The translations under genes were made by a program, and so were the position numbers. Source: a bacterium (GTDB lineage Bacteria; Bacillota; Clostridia; Oscillospirales; Oscillospiraceae). From it: DNA of 7,396 bases. The notes under the pieces were generated by a model. The model had not been told where the DNA came from. It worked only from the letters and a program-made list of their open reading frames with translations, and did no database searches. The stretch spans positions 1-7,396 of the forward strand of contig SFQY01000054.1 in assembly GCA_004562395.1 (NCBI GenBank), written 5' to 3'. Each line of letters opens with the position of its first letter. Position 1 is the stretch's first letter. Positions 1 to 4,828 of the stretch are shown here, one piece after another.

Positions 1-56
1 GGAAAAGGTTGTACTCTTTGACTTGACTGCATTGAGAATGGGAAGGTGTCGCCATT

Positions 57-99
57 CCTCATCCACCGCTTCGCGGTCCCCCTTCCCCCCGGGGGAAGG
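57..99. repeat. Partial copy of the C-rich hairpin repeat family
   Basis: This stretch reads CCTCATCC, then a small hairpin (CCGC, loop TTC, GCGG at 66-76), then CCTTCCCCC (81-89) facing GGGGGAAGG (91-99). The same order of modules, in the same orientation, occurs in the right arm of the 318-bp element at 3157-3213. There TCCCCTCATCCG precedes a TTC-loop hairpin and then the CCTTCCCCC/GGGGGAAGG hairpin. No terminal TTGTAACTATTCAGTCGT repeat is visible here, so it is a decayed or partial copy, or a related stand-alone repeat. It encodes nothing convincing. Confidence 0.7.
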
Positions 100-123
100 C
101 ATTGCGCGGCAGGCATCTCAACA

Positions 124-148
124 TTTCAAAATCATCCCCGAAGGGGAT
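124..148 (-). terminator. Weak terminator-like hairpin after cbiO
   Basis: On the minus strand, ATCCCC and GGGGAT form a 6-bp stem around a TTC loop (134-148), followed by GATTTTGAAA with a run of four T at 127-130. It lies about 37 bases past the cbiO stop, where the cbiMQO transcript would end. The stem is short and the T-run weak, so termination may instead rest on the C-rich hairpin further on (81-99) or be inefficient. Confidence 0.4.
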
Positions 149-151
149 CCC

Positions 152-186
152 ACATCTGATATCTCATATCTACTATCTCCTATCTT
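152..186. repeat. Heptanucleotide tandem repeat, five units
   Basis: Five consecutive 7-base units fill 152-186. On the plus strand they begin at 152, 159, 166, 173 and 180 and fit the consensus MTATCTN; the first unit is ACATCTG. On the minus strand this reads as repeated GAGATAK-type units beginning inside the cbiO stop codon. The array has markedly lower GC than its surroundings and is phased exactly at seven bases. Its role is unknown; it could be slippage-prone simple sequence. Confidence 0.65.
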
Positions 187-919
187 ATTTCCGATCCCTG
201 CCCTGGAGGCACAGGGGAAGCTCCATGCGGTTGGCTTCCAGCAGCTGCTGATCCCGCAGAAGGGTTTCCGCTTCCCCGTCGGCCACGATTTTCCCGTGGG
301 ACAGCACAATCACCCGCTGGCAGGTGTCCAGGATCATGTCCAGGTCATGGGAGGCGATGAGCTTGGTCTGGGGCAGACGGTTGATTGTGTTGATGACCGT
401 GCGGCGGTTGACGGGGTCCAGGGCGGTGGAGGGCTCGTCCATCAGGATCGCCTCCGGCTCCATGGCGAGAATCGTGGCAATGGCCGCCATCCGCTTTTCA
501 CCGCCGGAAATTTTGTGGTTGTAGCGGTGCTTCAGATCCTCCAGGCCCAAACGGCCCAGGACCTCGTCCACCCGCCGCTCCGTTTCCTCCTGGCTCAGGC
601 CGTAGTTCCGGGGTCCGAAGATCATGTCCTCATAAACCGTGGGCATGAACATCTGATTGTCGGAATCCTGGAGAACAAACCCGATCTTCCGGCGGATGGC
701 GGGAAGATTCTGCCGGTTCATGGCCAGGCCGTCCACGGTGATCTGCCCCCCACCGGTCACCAGCCCCAGAAGCAGCTTCATGATGGTGGACTTTCCGGCT
801 CCGTTGGCGCCAATGAGGCCCACCGTTTCTCCCTTCCCAATGGAAAAGCTGAGATTCTCCACCACAGGGCAGCCGTTGTCGTAAGAAAAGGATACATTCT
901 GAAATGCAATCATGTTCAT
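185..919 (-). CDS. cbiO: Cobalt/nickel ECF transporter ATPase CbiO
   Basis: This is the energy-coupling ATPase of an ECF-type cobalt (or nickel) importer; it hydrolyses ATP on the cytoplasmic face and drives the CbiQ/CbiM membrane complex. All ABC signatures are present: Walker A GANGAGKST at residues 37-45, Q-loop Gln84 in VLQDSDNQMF, signature ISGGEKRM at 137-144, Walker B AILMDEP at 157-163, D-loop ALD at 166-168 and H-loop His191. The stretch DSDNQMFMPTVYEDMIFGP after the Q-loop is typical of ECF ATPases. At 244 residues it is slightly short of the usual 270 or so and lacks a long C-terminal extension. The first ATG abuts the cbiQ stop codon. An in-frame ATG two codons later (913) sits six bases after GGGGTGA and may be the true start. 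It is the last gene of cbiMQO. Cobalt versus nickel is not decided by this subunit. Confidence 0.93.
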   Translation of the reverse strand: MNMIAFQNVSFSYDNGCPVVENLSFSIGKGETVGLIGANGAGKSTIMKLLLGLVTGGGQITVDGLAMNRQNLPAIRRKIGFVLQDSDNQMFMPTVYEDMIFGPRNYGLSQEETERRVDEVLGRLGLEDLKHRYNHKISGGEKRMAAIATILAMEPEAILMDEPSTALDPVNRRTVINTINRLPQTKLIASHDLDMILDTCQRVIVLSHGKIVADGEAETLLRDQQLLEANRMELPLCLQGRDRK

Positions 920-1723
920 TCACCCCATAAAGAAACTGCCCAGCACCGAAGCGATGGGAACCAGCCTTGCCGCCAGGAACGCCGCGGCCCAGACCCCGCA
1001 GAAGACGGCCCCACTTCCCCCGAAGGGCGGCACATGGGCATAGAAAAACTCCCCCCGGAAGCCCCGCAGGAGCATACTGTCGTACAGCTCCTGGGCCCGG
1101 TCCATGCTCCGCAGCAGAAGCTGGCCCAGGAAGGAACCCCAGGCGGAAATGTGGATGCCCTTCTGCCCCGGGGCCCGGAGCCGGTAGGCCTCGGTCATAA
1201 CAGTAACCTCCTCCAGCATCACGCCGATGTAGCGGTAGGTCAGCAGAAGCAGCGTGGTCAGCACCTGCGGCACATGGAGCTTCCGCAGGGCGGCGCACAG
1301 GGAATCCATGGGCGTGGCGGCGATCAGCAGGAAGGAGGCCATCAGGGAGAACACGCCCTTGAGCATCAGCGTCACCATGGAGATCATACCCCCGGTTATG
1401 GTCACAAGTCCAAGCCGCAGCATGGGCGTACGGTCAAGTAAGGGATTCGCCAACCCCACGGCGCAGACCAGCGGAAGCACAAAGCGCAGCTTATAAAAGC
1501 AGGTGCCCACGGGGATCCCCGCCGCCTGAAACATCAGCACCGGGTACAGCACCATGACCACCAGACCGGTGAAATCATATTTGGAAAAGGAGACCACCGT
1601 GGCAATATAGCAGACCGTTACCAGCAGCTTGCACACTGGGTGCAGCCGGTGAACGGGGGAATCCTGGGCGGCCAGAGCGTCCATTTCCCGCAATTCCCGC
1701 TGCGCCTGAGATAATTTGTCCAT
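920..1723 (-). CDS. cbiQ: Cobalt/nickel ECF transporter membrane coupling protein CbiQ
   Basis: CbiQ is the transmembrane T-component that links the CbiO ATPase to the metal-binding CbiM. The 267-residue length is normal. An amphipathic N-terminus leads into DSPVHRLHPVCKL (21-33), matching the family's conserved entry motif. Hydrophobic segments follow at about 33-64, 78-95, 104-135 and 155-172. The cytoplasmic coupling region has the expected Arg-containing motifs: EAYRLRAPG (178-186) and MDRAQELYDSMLLRGF (207-222), whose A/S-x-x-x-R-G pattern contacts the ATPase. A last hydrophobic stretch occupies about 237-265. The start ATG is preceded by GAGG seven bases upstream. The gene lies 65 bases after cbiM with a hairpin in between, and its stop TGA directly touches the first cbiO ATG, so translation of cbiO is probably coupled. 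Confidence 0.93.
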   Translation of the reverse strand: MDKLSQAQRELREMDALAAQDSPVHRLHPVCKLLVTVCYIATVVSFSKYDFTGLVVMVLYPVLMFQAAGIPVGTCFYKLRFVLPLVCAVGLANPLLDRTPMLRLGLVTITGGMISMVTLMLKGVFSLMASFLLIAATPMDSLCAALRKLHVPQVLTTLLLLTYRYIGVMLEEVTVMTEAYRLRAPGQKGIHISAWGSFLGQLLLRSMDRAQELYDSMLLRGFRGEFFYAHVPPFGGSGAVFCGVWAAAFLAARLVPIASVLGSFFMG

Positions 1724-1744
1724 AGAACGTCCTCGCAGAAGATA

Positions 1745-1773
1745 ATCGGAGACACCCGACGAGTGCCTCCGAT
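1745..1773 (-). promoter_or_regulatory. RNA hairpin between cbiM and cbiQ
   Basis: In the minus-strand transcript ATCGGAGGCAC pairs with GTGTCTCCGAT to give an 11-bp stem with one G-U wobble and a 7-base loop (TCGTCGG). On the plus strand the wobble position is an A-C mismatch, so the structure is better formed in the operon mRNA. The downstream bases (ATTATCTTCT) are only loosely T-rich, so it is not a clear terminator. It could set the ratio of CbiM to CbiQ/CbiO by partial termination, or protect or cut the mRNA. The structure is visible; the role is inference. Confidence 0.6.
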
Positions 1774-1788
1774 ATCATATCACATTCT

Positions 1789-2856
1789 TTATGCTTTTGC
1801 AGCAACTTTTTTCCTGCGGAAAAAGCCTCCCGCCATACAGACCAGGAAGGCGGCCCCTGCCACGATCCCGGAGCCAACCAGACCGGAGACGGAGGTGCCT
1901 GCCGGACTGTCACTGTTTGCGAAGGCATAGTCCGGCAAAAACGCGGTCTTTTCCTGGATGGAACCGGCCACCTCGGCTGCGCCGCTGGAGATTCCATAGC
2001 GTTCTTCGTCCAGACCCATATTCTCACTGTAGCCCGCTTCGGCGTTGCCGAACATGGACCACTCCAGGCCGTCGGGGTTGGAGCTGGCCGCCAGGCTCAG
2101 GCCCCCACCAACGACGGCGACCACAACGGCCAGAATGATCATCGTGGTTTTCAGAGAATACCTGCTCCGAACAGCGGAAACGGAAGTATCCACATCCATC
2201 AGAAGCTCCGGTCGGGCTTCATAGACAAATACCAGGACCGCGGAGGTAATCAGGCCCTCCACCAGGCCGATGGCAAGATGGATCGGCTGCATGATCCCGA
2301 CAAAGGCGCCCAGCGGCAGCTCGGTGATGCCGGAAACGGAGGTCTCCACAGCCACGGAGAAGGCGCCCAGCTGCAAGGTGATGACGCAGCCCAATATGGA
2401 TGCCAGAAGGATCCTGCTCCGGCCGGCGGCTTTTGCGCCCAGCCTGGCGAACAGCTTGCTTCCCATGATTGGCCGCCATAGTAAGTAGTACCCCACGAAG
2501 CACCCGTAGAAGGCCATGTTCCAGCAGTTCGCTCCCAGGGCCAGCAGGCCGCCGTCGGCAAAGAACAACGCCTGTATGGTCAGGATCACCACCATGGACA
2601 AAAAGCCTGCCTGGGGCCCCAGCAGGGCCGACAGCATCATGCCGCCGCACAGGTGGCCGGAGGAGCCGGTGCCGGGAATGGTGTAATTGATCATCTGCCC
2701 GGCGAAAACCAGTGCGGAGGTCACCGCCATGGTAGGAAGCTTGGCCATATTTTCATCTTTTCGCAGGGTTTTTACGGAAGCGCCCACCGTGACCGCGGAA
2801 GCGGCATACATGGTGGCGGCCACGGCCGGAGCCAGCAGCGCGTCTGCCATATGCAT
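1789..2856 (-). CDS. cbiM: Cobalt/nickel ECF transporter substrate-binding protein CbiM with C-terminal PDGLE domain
   Basis: CbiM is the integral membrane S-component that binds and passes Co2+ (or Ni2+). The protein begins MHMADALLAP, the hallmark start in which the N-terminal Met-His helps bind the metal; a second family motif, GTGSSGHLCGG, places His68 in the binding region. Several hydrophobic helices fill residues 1-225. A separate CbiN is absent. Instead the chain continues through a membrane segment (about 238-257), NPDGLEW (260-266), an extracytoplasmic loop and a last helix (about 322-343) ending in RRKK. This is the PDGLE domain known from CbiM/NikM fusions. The frame is open to an ATG at 2871, but I choose 2856: GAGGTGG lies six bases before it, and only this start gives the functional MHMAD terminus. 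It is the first gene of the operon. Metal specificity (Co or Ni) remains open. Confidence 0.93.
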   Translation of the reverse strand: MHMADALLAPAVAATMYAASAVTVGASVKTLRKDENMAKLPTMAVTSALVFAGQMINYTIPGTGSSGHLCGGMMLSALLGPQAGFLSMVVILTIQALFFADGGLLALGANCWNMAFYGCFVGYYLLWRPIMGSKLFARLGAKAAGRSRILLASILGCVITLQLGAFSVAVETSVSGITELPLGAFVGIMQPIHLAIGLVEGLITSAVLVFVYEARPELLMDVDTSVSAVRSRYSLKTTMIILAVVVAVVGGGLSLAASSNPDGLEWSMFGNAEAGYSENMGLDEERYGISSGAAEVAGSIQEKTAFLPDYAFANSDSPAGTSVSGLVGSGIVAGAAFLVCMAGGFFRRKKVAAKA

Positions 2857-2862
2857 AGAAAT

Positions 2863-2869
2863 CCACCTC
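2863..2869 (-). promoter_or_regulatory. Ribosome binding site deciding the cbiM start
   Basis: GAGGTGG on the minus strand sits six bases before the ATG at 2856. The alternative upstream ATG at 2871 overlaps this site and would add MRWIS in front of the essential MHMAD terminus, so it is rejected. Confidence 0.8.
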
Positions 2870-2887
2870 ATTTATCAAGATGGACCC

Positions 2888-2916
2888 ATTATACCGCGAA
2901 AAAAATCGGATTTTAA
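2888..2916 (-). promoter_or_regulatory. Sigma-A-type promoter of cbiMQO
   Basis: A perfect -10 box TATAAT (2888-2893) is separated by 17 bases from TTAAAA (2911-2916), a 4/6 match to the -35 consensus. Transcription would start near 2881, leaving a leader of roughly 25 bases. This leader is too short for a cobalamin or NiCo riboswitch. A 12-base palindrome, CCCCCCGGGGGG (2918-2929), touches the -35 box from upstream and could be an operator. Confidence 0.65.
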
Positions 2917-3006
2917 GCCCCCCGGGGGGATATTTTCCCAAAAATAATTTGTAACTATTCAGTCGTGGCAGAGAGTTTCACGGAAATGATCGTTTACGCT
3001 TGCACC

Positions 3007-3054
3007 CCAAAACCTTCCCCCTCGGGGGAAGGTGCCCCAGTGCGCACACTGGGG
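3007..3054. repeat. Left-arm hairpin pair of the element
   Basis: CCTTCCCCC and GGGGGAAGG (3013-3032) form a 9-bp stem. It is followed at once by CCCCAGTG and CACTGGGG (3035-3054), an 8-bp stem with loop CGCA. The second hairpin replaces, at the same place, a different hairpin in the right arm. Confidence 0.75.
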
Positions 3055-3106
3055 CGGATGAGGGGATACCGCACCGAATACTTTCACTGCAGGAAAAAGG
3101 AGTTAA

Positions 3107-3142
3107 ATGTCGGAGATTTCCTATTTATCGCAACTTTTGTGA
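3107..3142 (+). CDS. Possible 11-residue micro-ORF in the element centre
   Basis: An ATG at 3107 is preceded by AAAGGAG with a four-base gap and opens a frame encoding MSEISYLSQLL before TGA. It sits in the non-palindromic centre of the repeat element. The ribosome site is decent but the spacing is short and the peptide tiny. No promoter is evident. It may be chance; it is recorded because it is the only translational signal inside the element. Confidence 0.15.
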   Translation: MSEISYLSQLL

Positions 3143-3169
3143 AAATTTCCACGTCTTCCCCTCATCCGT

Positions 3170-3213
3170 CACGGCTTCGCCGTGCCACCTTCCCCCGAGG
3201 GGGAAGGTTTTGG
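3170..3213. repeat. Right-arm hairpin pair of the element
   Basis: CACGGC and GCCGTG with a TTC loop (3170-3184) precede the C-rich hairpin CCTTCCCCC/GGGGGAAGG (3188-3207). This layout matches the partial copy at 57-99 more closely than it matches the left arm of the same element. Confidence 0.75.
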
Positions 3214-3293
3214 ACCGTAAACGATCATTTATATGAGAAATTTCGGGTACGACTGAATAGTTACAATAAGTTCACAATTCCCCGGGCCGGAAT

Positions 3294-4217
3294 TTACGCT
3301 GGCCTGCCTGCGCTGATCCTGACCTTCTGGGGGGTCGTGCCGTACAGCTGCCGGAAGGTGCGCATAAAGGTTTTGTAATTGGTCAGGCCGTTTTGCTCCA
3401 TCAGCATGGGAATGCTCTGGTCGCTGGTCTGAAGGTCCTCGTAAAAATGGGTGGTGCGGATCATGGACAGATAGTCCAGAAAGGTCTGGCCCGTATATTT
3501 CTTGAAGATCCGGCAGAAATACTCCTTGGAGATCCCGATGTGGGACGCGGCTTCCTCCAGAGACAGGGGCTGGCGAAAATTCTCCTGGGTCCACCCCACC
3601 ACATCCATGATCCGGTTCAGATCCCGGGCAGAGGCATTTTCGCTTTTGGGCAGGGCCCTTCCGGAGTGATACCGGTACATCCCGTACAGGAATTCAAAGA
3701 ACCGGGCGGTAAACAAAAGCTGGTAACCGTCCGCATTTTCCTCGAACAGCTCCCGCATGGCCTGAAGGGACCTGAAAATCTCAGGCGTCTGCTCAATTTC
3801 CTTCCTGCGAAGACAGGGCGTGAACCGCAGAAGCTCCTGATCCGGCAGAACCTCCTTCAGCCGCCTGGCGGATACCTGGATCAGCACATAAGGGCATTCC
3901 GCGAAACAGCTGCTGATCCTGGTCATATGCAGCTCGCCGCTGTTGATGGCCAAAAGGTCCCCCGGCTCCAGCTCGTAGGTGTCCGCCTGGACAATGGCGG
4001 TCATATGGCCCTCCAGCAGCCAGATGAACTCCACGTATTCATGCCAGTGGATGGGCACCGTCACCTCGTCAGGGAGGTTATCGTACCACTGGCTGCAATC
4101 CGCGATCCTCCCGGGACTGCTGAAATAGACCGGAAGATGGTCCGTCTCTCTGACCAGCTCGTGGGTAATGGAAGCAGCCTGGGGGTCCAAAGACACCCCG
4201 CCGGAAATGGATAGCAT
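3294..4217 (-). CDS. AraC-family transcriptional regulator with N-terminal cupin
   Basis: A 307-residue cytoplasmic DNA-binding regulator. The N-terminal half is an AraC-type cupin sensor: PIHWHEYVEFIWLLEG (55-70) and LEPGDLLAINSGELH (83-97) provide the usual His-x-His and late His that shape the ligand pocket. The C-terminal half, from about residue 202, is the double helix-turn-helix. LSLEEAASHIGISKEYFCRIFKKYTG forms the first HTH (about 218-243). SIPMLMEQNGLTNYKTFMRTFRQLYGTTPQKVR forms the second, with the conserved F-x-R-x-F-x-x-x-x-G-x-x-P pattern. The frame is open to 4340, but AGGAGGG six bases before the ATG at 4217 fixes the start; the longer N-terminus has no support. Such regulators usually sense sugars or related small molecules. 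It is divergent from the small gene at 4501 and ends 27 bases from the repeat element. Its target is not certain: the divergent gene, the symporter-hydrolase operon, or itself. Confidence 0.9.
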   Translation of the reverse strand: MLSISGGVSLDPQAASITHELVRETDHLPVYFSSPGRIADCSQWYDNLPDEVTVPIHWHEYVEFIWLLEGHMTAIVQADTYELEPGDLLAINSGELHMTRISSCFAECPYVLIQVSARRLKEVLPDQELLRFTPCLRRKEIEQTPEIFRSLQAMRELFEENADGYQLLFTARFFEFLYGMYRYHSGRALPKSENASARDLNRIMDVVGWTQENFRQPLSLEEAASHIGISKEYFCRIFKKYTGQTFLDYLSMIRTTHFYEDLQTSDQSIPMLMEQNGLTNYKTFMRTFRQLYGTTPQKVRISAGRPA

Positions 4218-4223
4218 GAAAAT

Positions 4224-4230
4224 CCCTCCT
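4224..4230 (-). promoter_or_regulatory. Ribosome binding site deciding the AraC gene start
   Basis: AGGAGGG on the minus strand lies six bases before the ATG at 4217. No comparable site precedes the more upstream in-frame ATG codons. Confidence 0.85.
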
Positions 4231-4257
4231 TTTTTCTGCCTGGAATGGTTTGCTTCC

Positions 4258-4286
4258 AGCATAACACAGATTGCGGAAAATATCAA
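4258..4286 (-). promoter_or_regulatory. Candidate promoter of the AraC regulator
   Basis: TTGATA (4281-4286, 5/6 match) and TATGCT (4258-4263, 4/6 match) are 17 bases apart on the minus strand, placing the start of transcription near 4250 and a leader of about 30 bases. The -35 box overlaps a TATCAATA word that recurs upstream, which would suit autoregulation. Confidence 0.5.
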
Positions 4287-4395
4287 TAACCGCCTCCGGA
4301 TCGTATCAAAATCATCCGAATAAATATCAATATTCTGCAATTTCGACAGATATTATTTTAATATAAAAGCAGTCAACAGCATCAAAAAATCAATA
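4281..4395. promoter_or_regulatory. Repeated ATCAATA words in the divergent intergenic region
   Basis: TATCAATA occurs at 4281-4288 and again at 4325-4332, and ATCAATA at 4389-4395, all in the same orientation on the plus strand. AraC-family proteins bind direct repeats, so these are candidate operator half-sites. The spacings (44 and 64 bases) are roughly four and six helical turns. The region is AT-rich, so chance recurrence is possible. Apart from these words and the AraC promoter, I see no other element in 4218-4480. Confidence 0.35.
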
Positions 4396-4449
4396 TTATC
4401 CTAAAACAGGGCAATATCCCTACTAGCAATTTCCAGGCGGATCCTGTAT

Positions 4450-4455
4450 CATAAT
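4450..4455 (+). promoter_or_regulatory. Possible -10 box for the small gene
   Basis: CATAAT (5/6 match to TATAAT) lies about 45 bases before the ATG at 4501. No good -35 box stands 16-18 bases upstream (4427-4432 reads CAATTT). A weak -35 would fit a promoter that needs an activator such as the neighbouring AraC protein, but the call is tentative. Confidence 0.3.
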
Positions 4456-4500
4456 ACCCGTAAAGAAACAAATCCAATTTAAAAAAGGAGGATCTCTGTT

Positions 4501-4728
4501 ATGAATCCGCTCATGTATCATCTGTACGTCAGCCAGTCCAATCTGTCCCGTGTCATGGCAGAGGACGCACTCGTCGCGGAGCTGCGCTGCCCCGTAGCCT
4601 ACGGCCGTGCCGAAAACATCGCAAAAAAGCGCTCCCTCTTCAGCAGAAAGATCGATCTGAACAAATCTCAGCGGAATAACGACTCCCGCCGGAGCGCAAA
4701 CATCCGCATTTCCGAATGCACTGCTTAA
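4501..4728 (+). CDS. Small hypothetical protein, 75 residues, divergent from the AraC gene
   Basis: I do not recognise this protein. Support for a real gene is structural. GGAGGA sits eight bases before the ATG after a run of six A. The codons use G or C at most third positions, as neighbouring genes do. A strong terminator follows 47 bases after the stop. The first third is mixed hydrophobic (MNPLMYHLYVSQSNLSRVMA, then EDALVAELRC). From about residue 42 it is strongly basic and polar (KKRSLFSRKIDLNKSQRNNDSRR), predicted soluble and partly disordered. Two Cys occur (29 and 73). There is no signal peptide or membrane helix. It is the only plus-strand gene in the window, and its divergence from an AraC regulator suggests it may be that regulator's target. 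It could also be the spurious reading of a small regulatory RNA covering 4456-4810. Confidence 0.55.
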   Translation: MNPLMYHLYVSQSNLSRVMAEDALVAELRCPVAYGRAENIAKKRSLFSRKIDLNKSQRNNDSRRSANIRISECTA

Positions 4729-4775
4729 GCTGCCCACAGTCCCTGTCGCCAATGCGTGCAATTTCATAACAAAAG

Positions 4776-4810
4776 CATCGCTGCCCGTCCGGGCAGCGAT
4801 GTTCTTTTTT
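4776..4810 (+). terminator. Strong rho-independent terminator, probably bidirectional
   Basis: CATCGCTGCCC (4776-4786) pairs perfectly with GGGCAGCGATG (4791-4801) around the loop GTCC, followed by TTCTTTTTT on the plus strand. It ends the transcript of the small gene. On the minus strand the same stem is followed by CTTTTGTTAT, so it can also serve the symporter gene, whose stop codon lies 28 bases upstream in that direction. Confidence 0.9.
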
Positions 4811-4828
4811 GAGTACCGCAACCCTTCG

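Larger units (their letters stand above)
2949..3266. mobile_element. MITE-like non-autonomous element, 318 bp, with 18-bp terminal inverted repeats
   Basis: The ends are perfect inverted copies of TTGTAACTATTCAGTCGT (2949-2966 and 3249-3266). Further matching blocks lie inward in mirror order. AAATGATCGTTTACG at 2984-2998 faces 3216-3230. A 28-base block beginning CCAAAACCTTCC at 3007-3034 faces 3186-3213, and CGGATGAGGGGA at 3055-3066 faces 3157-3168. The two arms are about 118 and 110 bases, with about 90 bases of unique centre. No transposase or gene of normal size is inside, so any movement would need a transposase in trans. The flanks are AT-rich; TAA occurs on both sides (2945-2947, 3267-3269) and may be a target duplication. 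The element fills the gap between the AraC gene and the cbiM promoter. Naming it a MITE is inference; the structure is seen directly. Confidence 0.8.

Noticed and set aside
23..1441. Long plus-strand open frame of 472 codons
   Set aside because: It runs antisense to cbiO and cbiQ, whose products are unmistakable. Its translation is rich in Gly, His, Gln and Pro with no recognisable motif, as expected from reading the opposite strand of GC-rich genes.
2918..2929. CCCCCCGGGGGG as a terminator
   Set aside because: With a minimal loop the stem would have about four pairs and no T-run follows; it is better seen as a possible operator or chance palindrome.
2857..2948. Cobalamin or NiCo riboswitch upstream of cbiM
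   Set aside because: Only about 25 bases lie between the proposed transcription start and the ATG, and no B12-box-like sequence is visible; beyond that the repeat element begins.
2949..3266. CRISPR array or group II intron
   Set aside because: The repeats are inverted rather than regularly spaced direct repeats, and no intron domain V or reverse transcriptase is present.
2965..3378. Plus-strand open frame of 137 codons across the repeat element
   Set aside because: It reads through the inverted-repeat arms and into the antisense of the AraC gene; it has no ribosome site and its translation reflects the repeats.
4218..4340. 41-codon N-terminal extension of the AraC regulator
   Set aside because: The region is AT-rich and holds the promoter; AGGAGGG lies at the correct distance only from the ATG at 4217.
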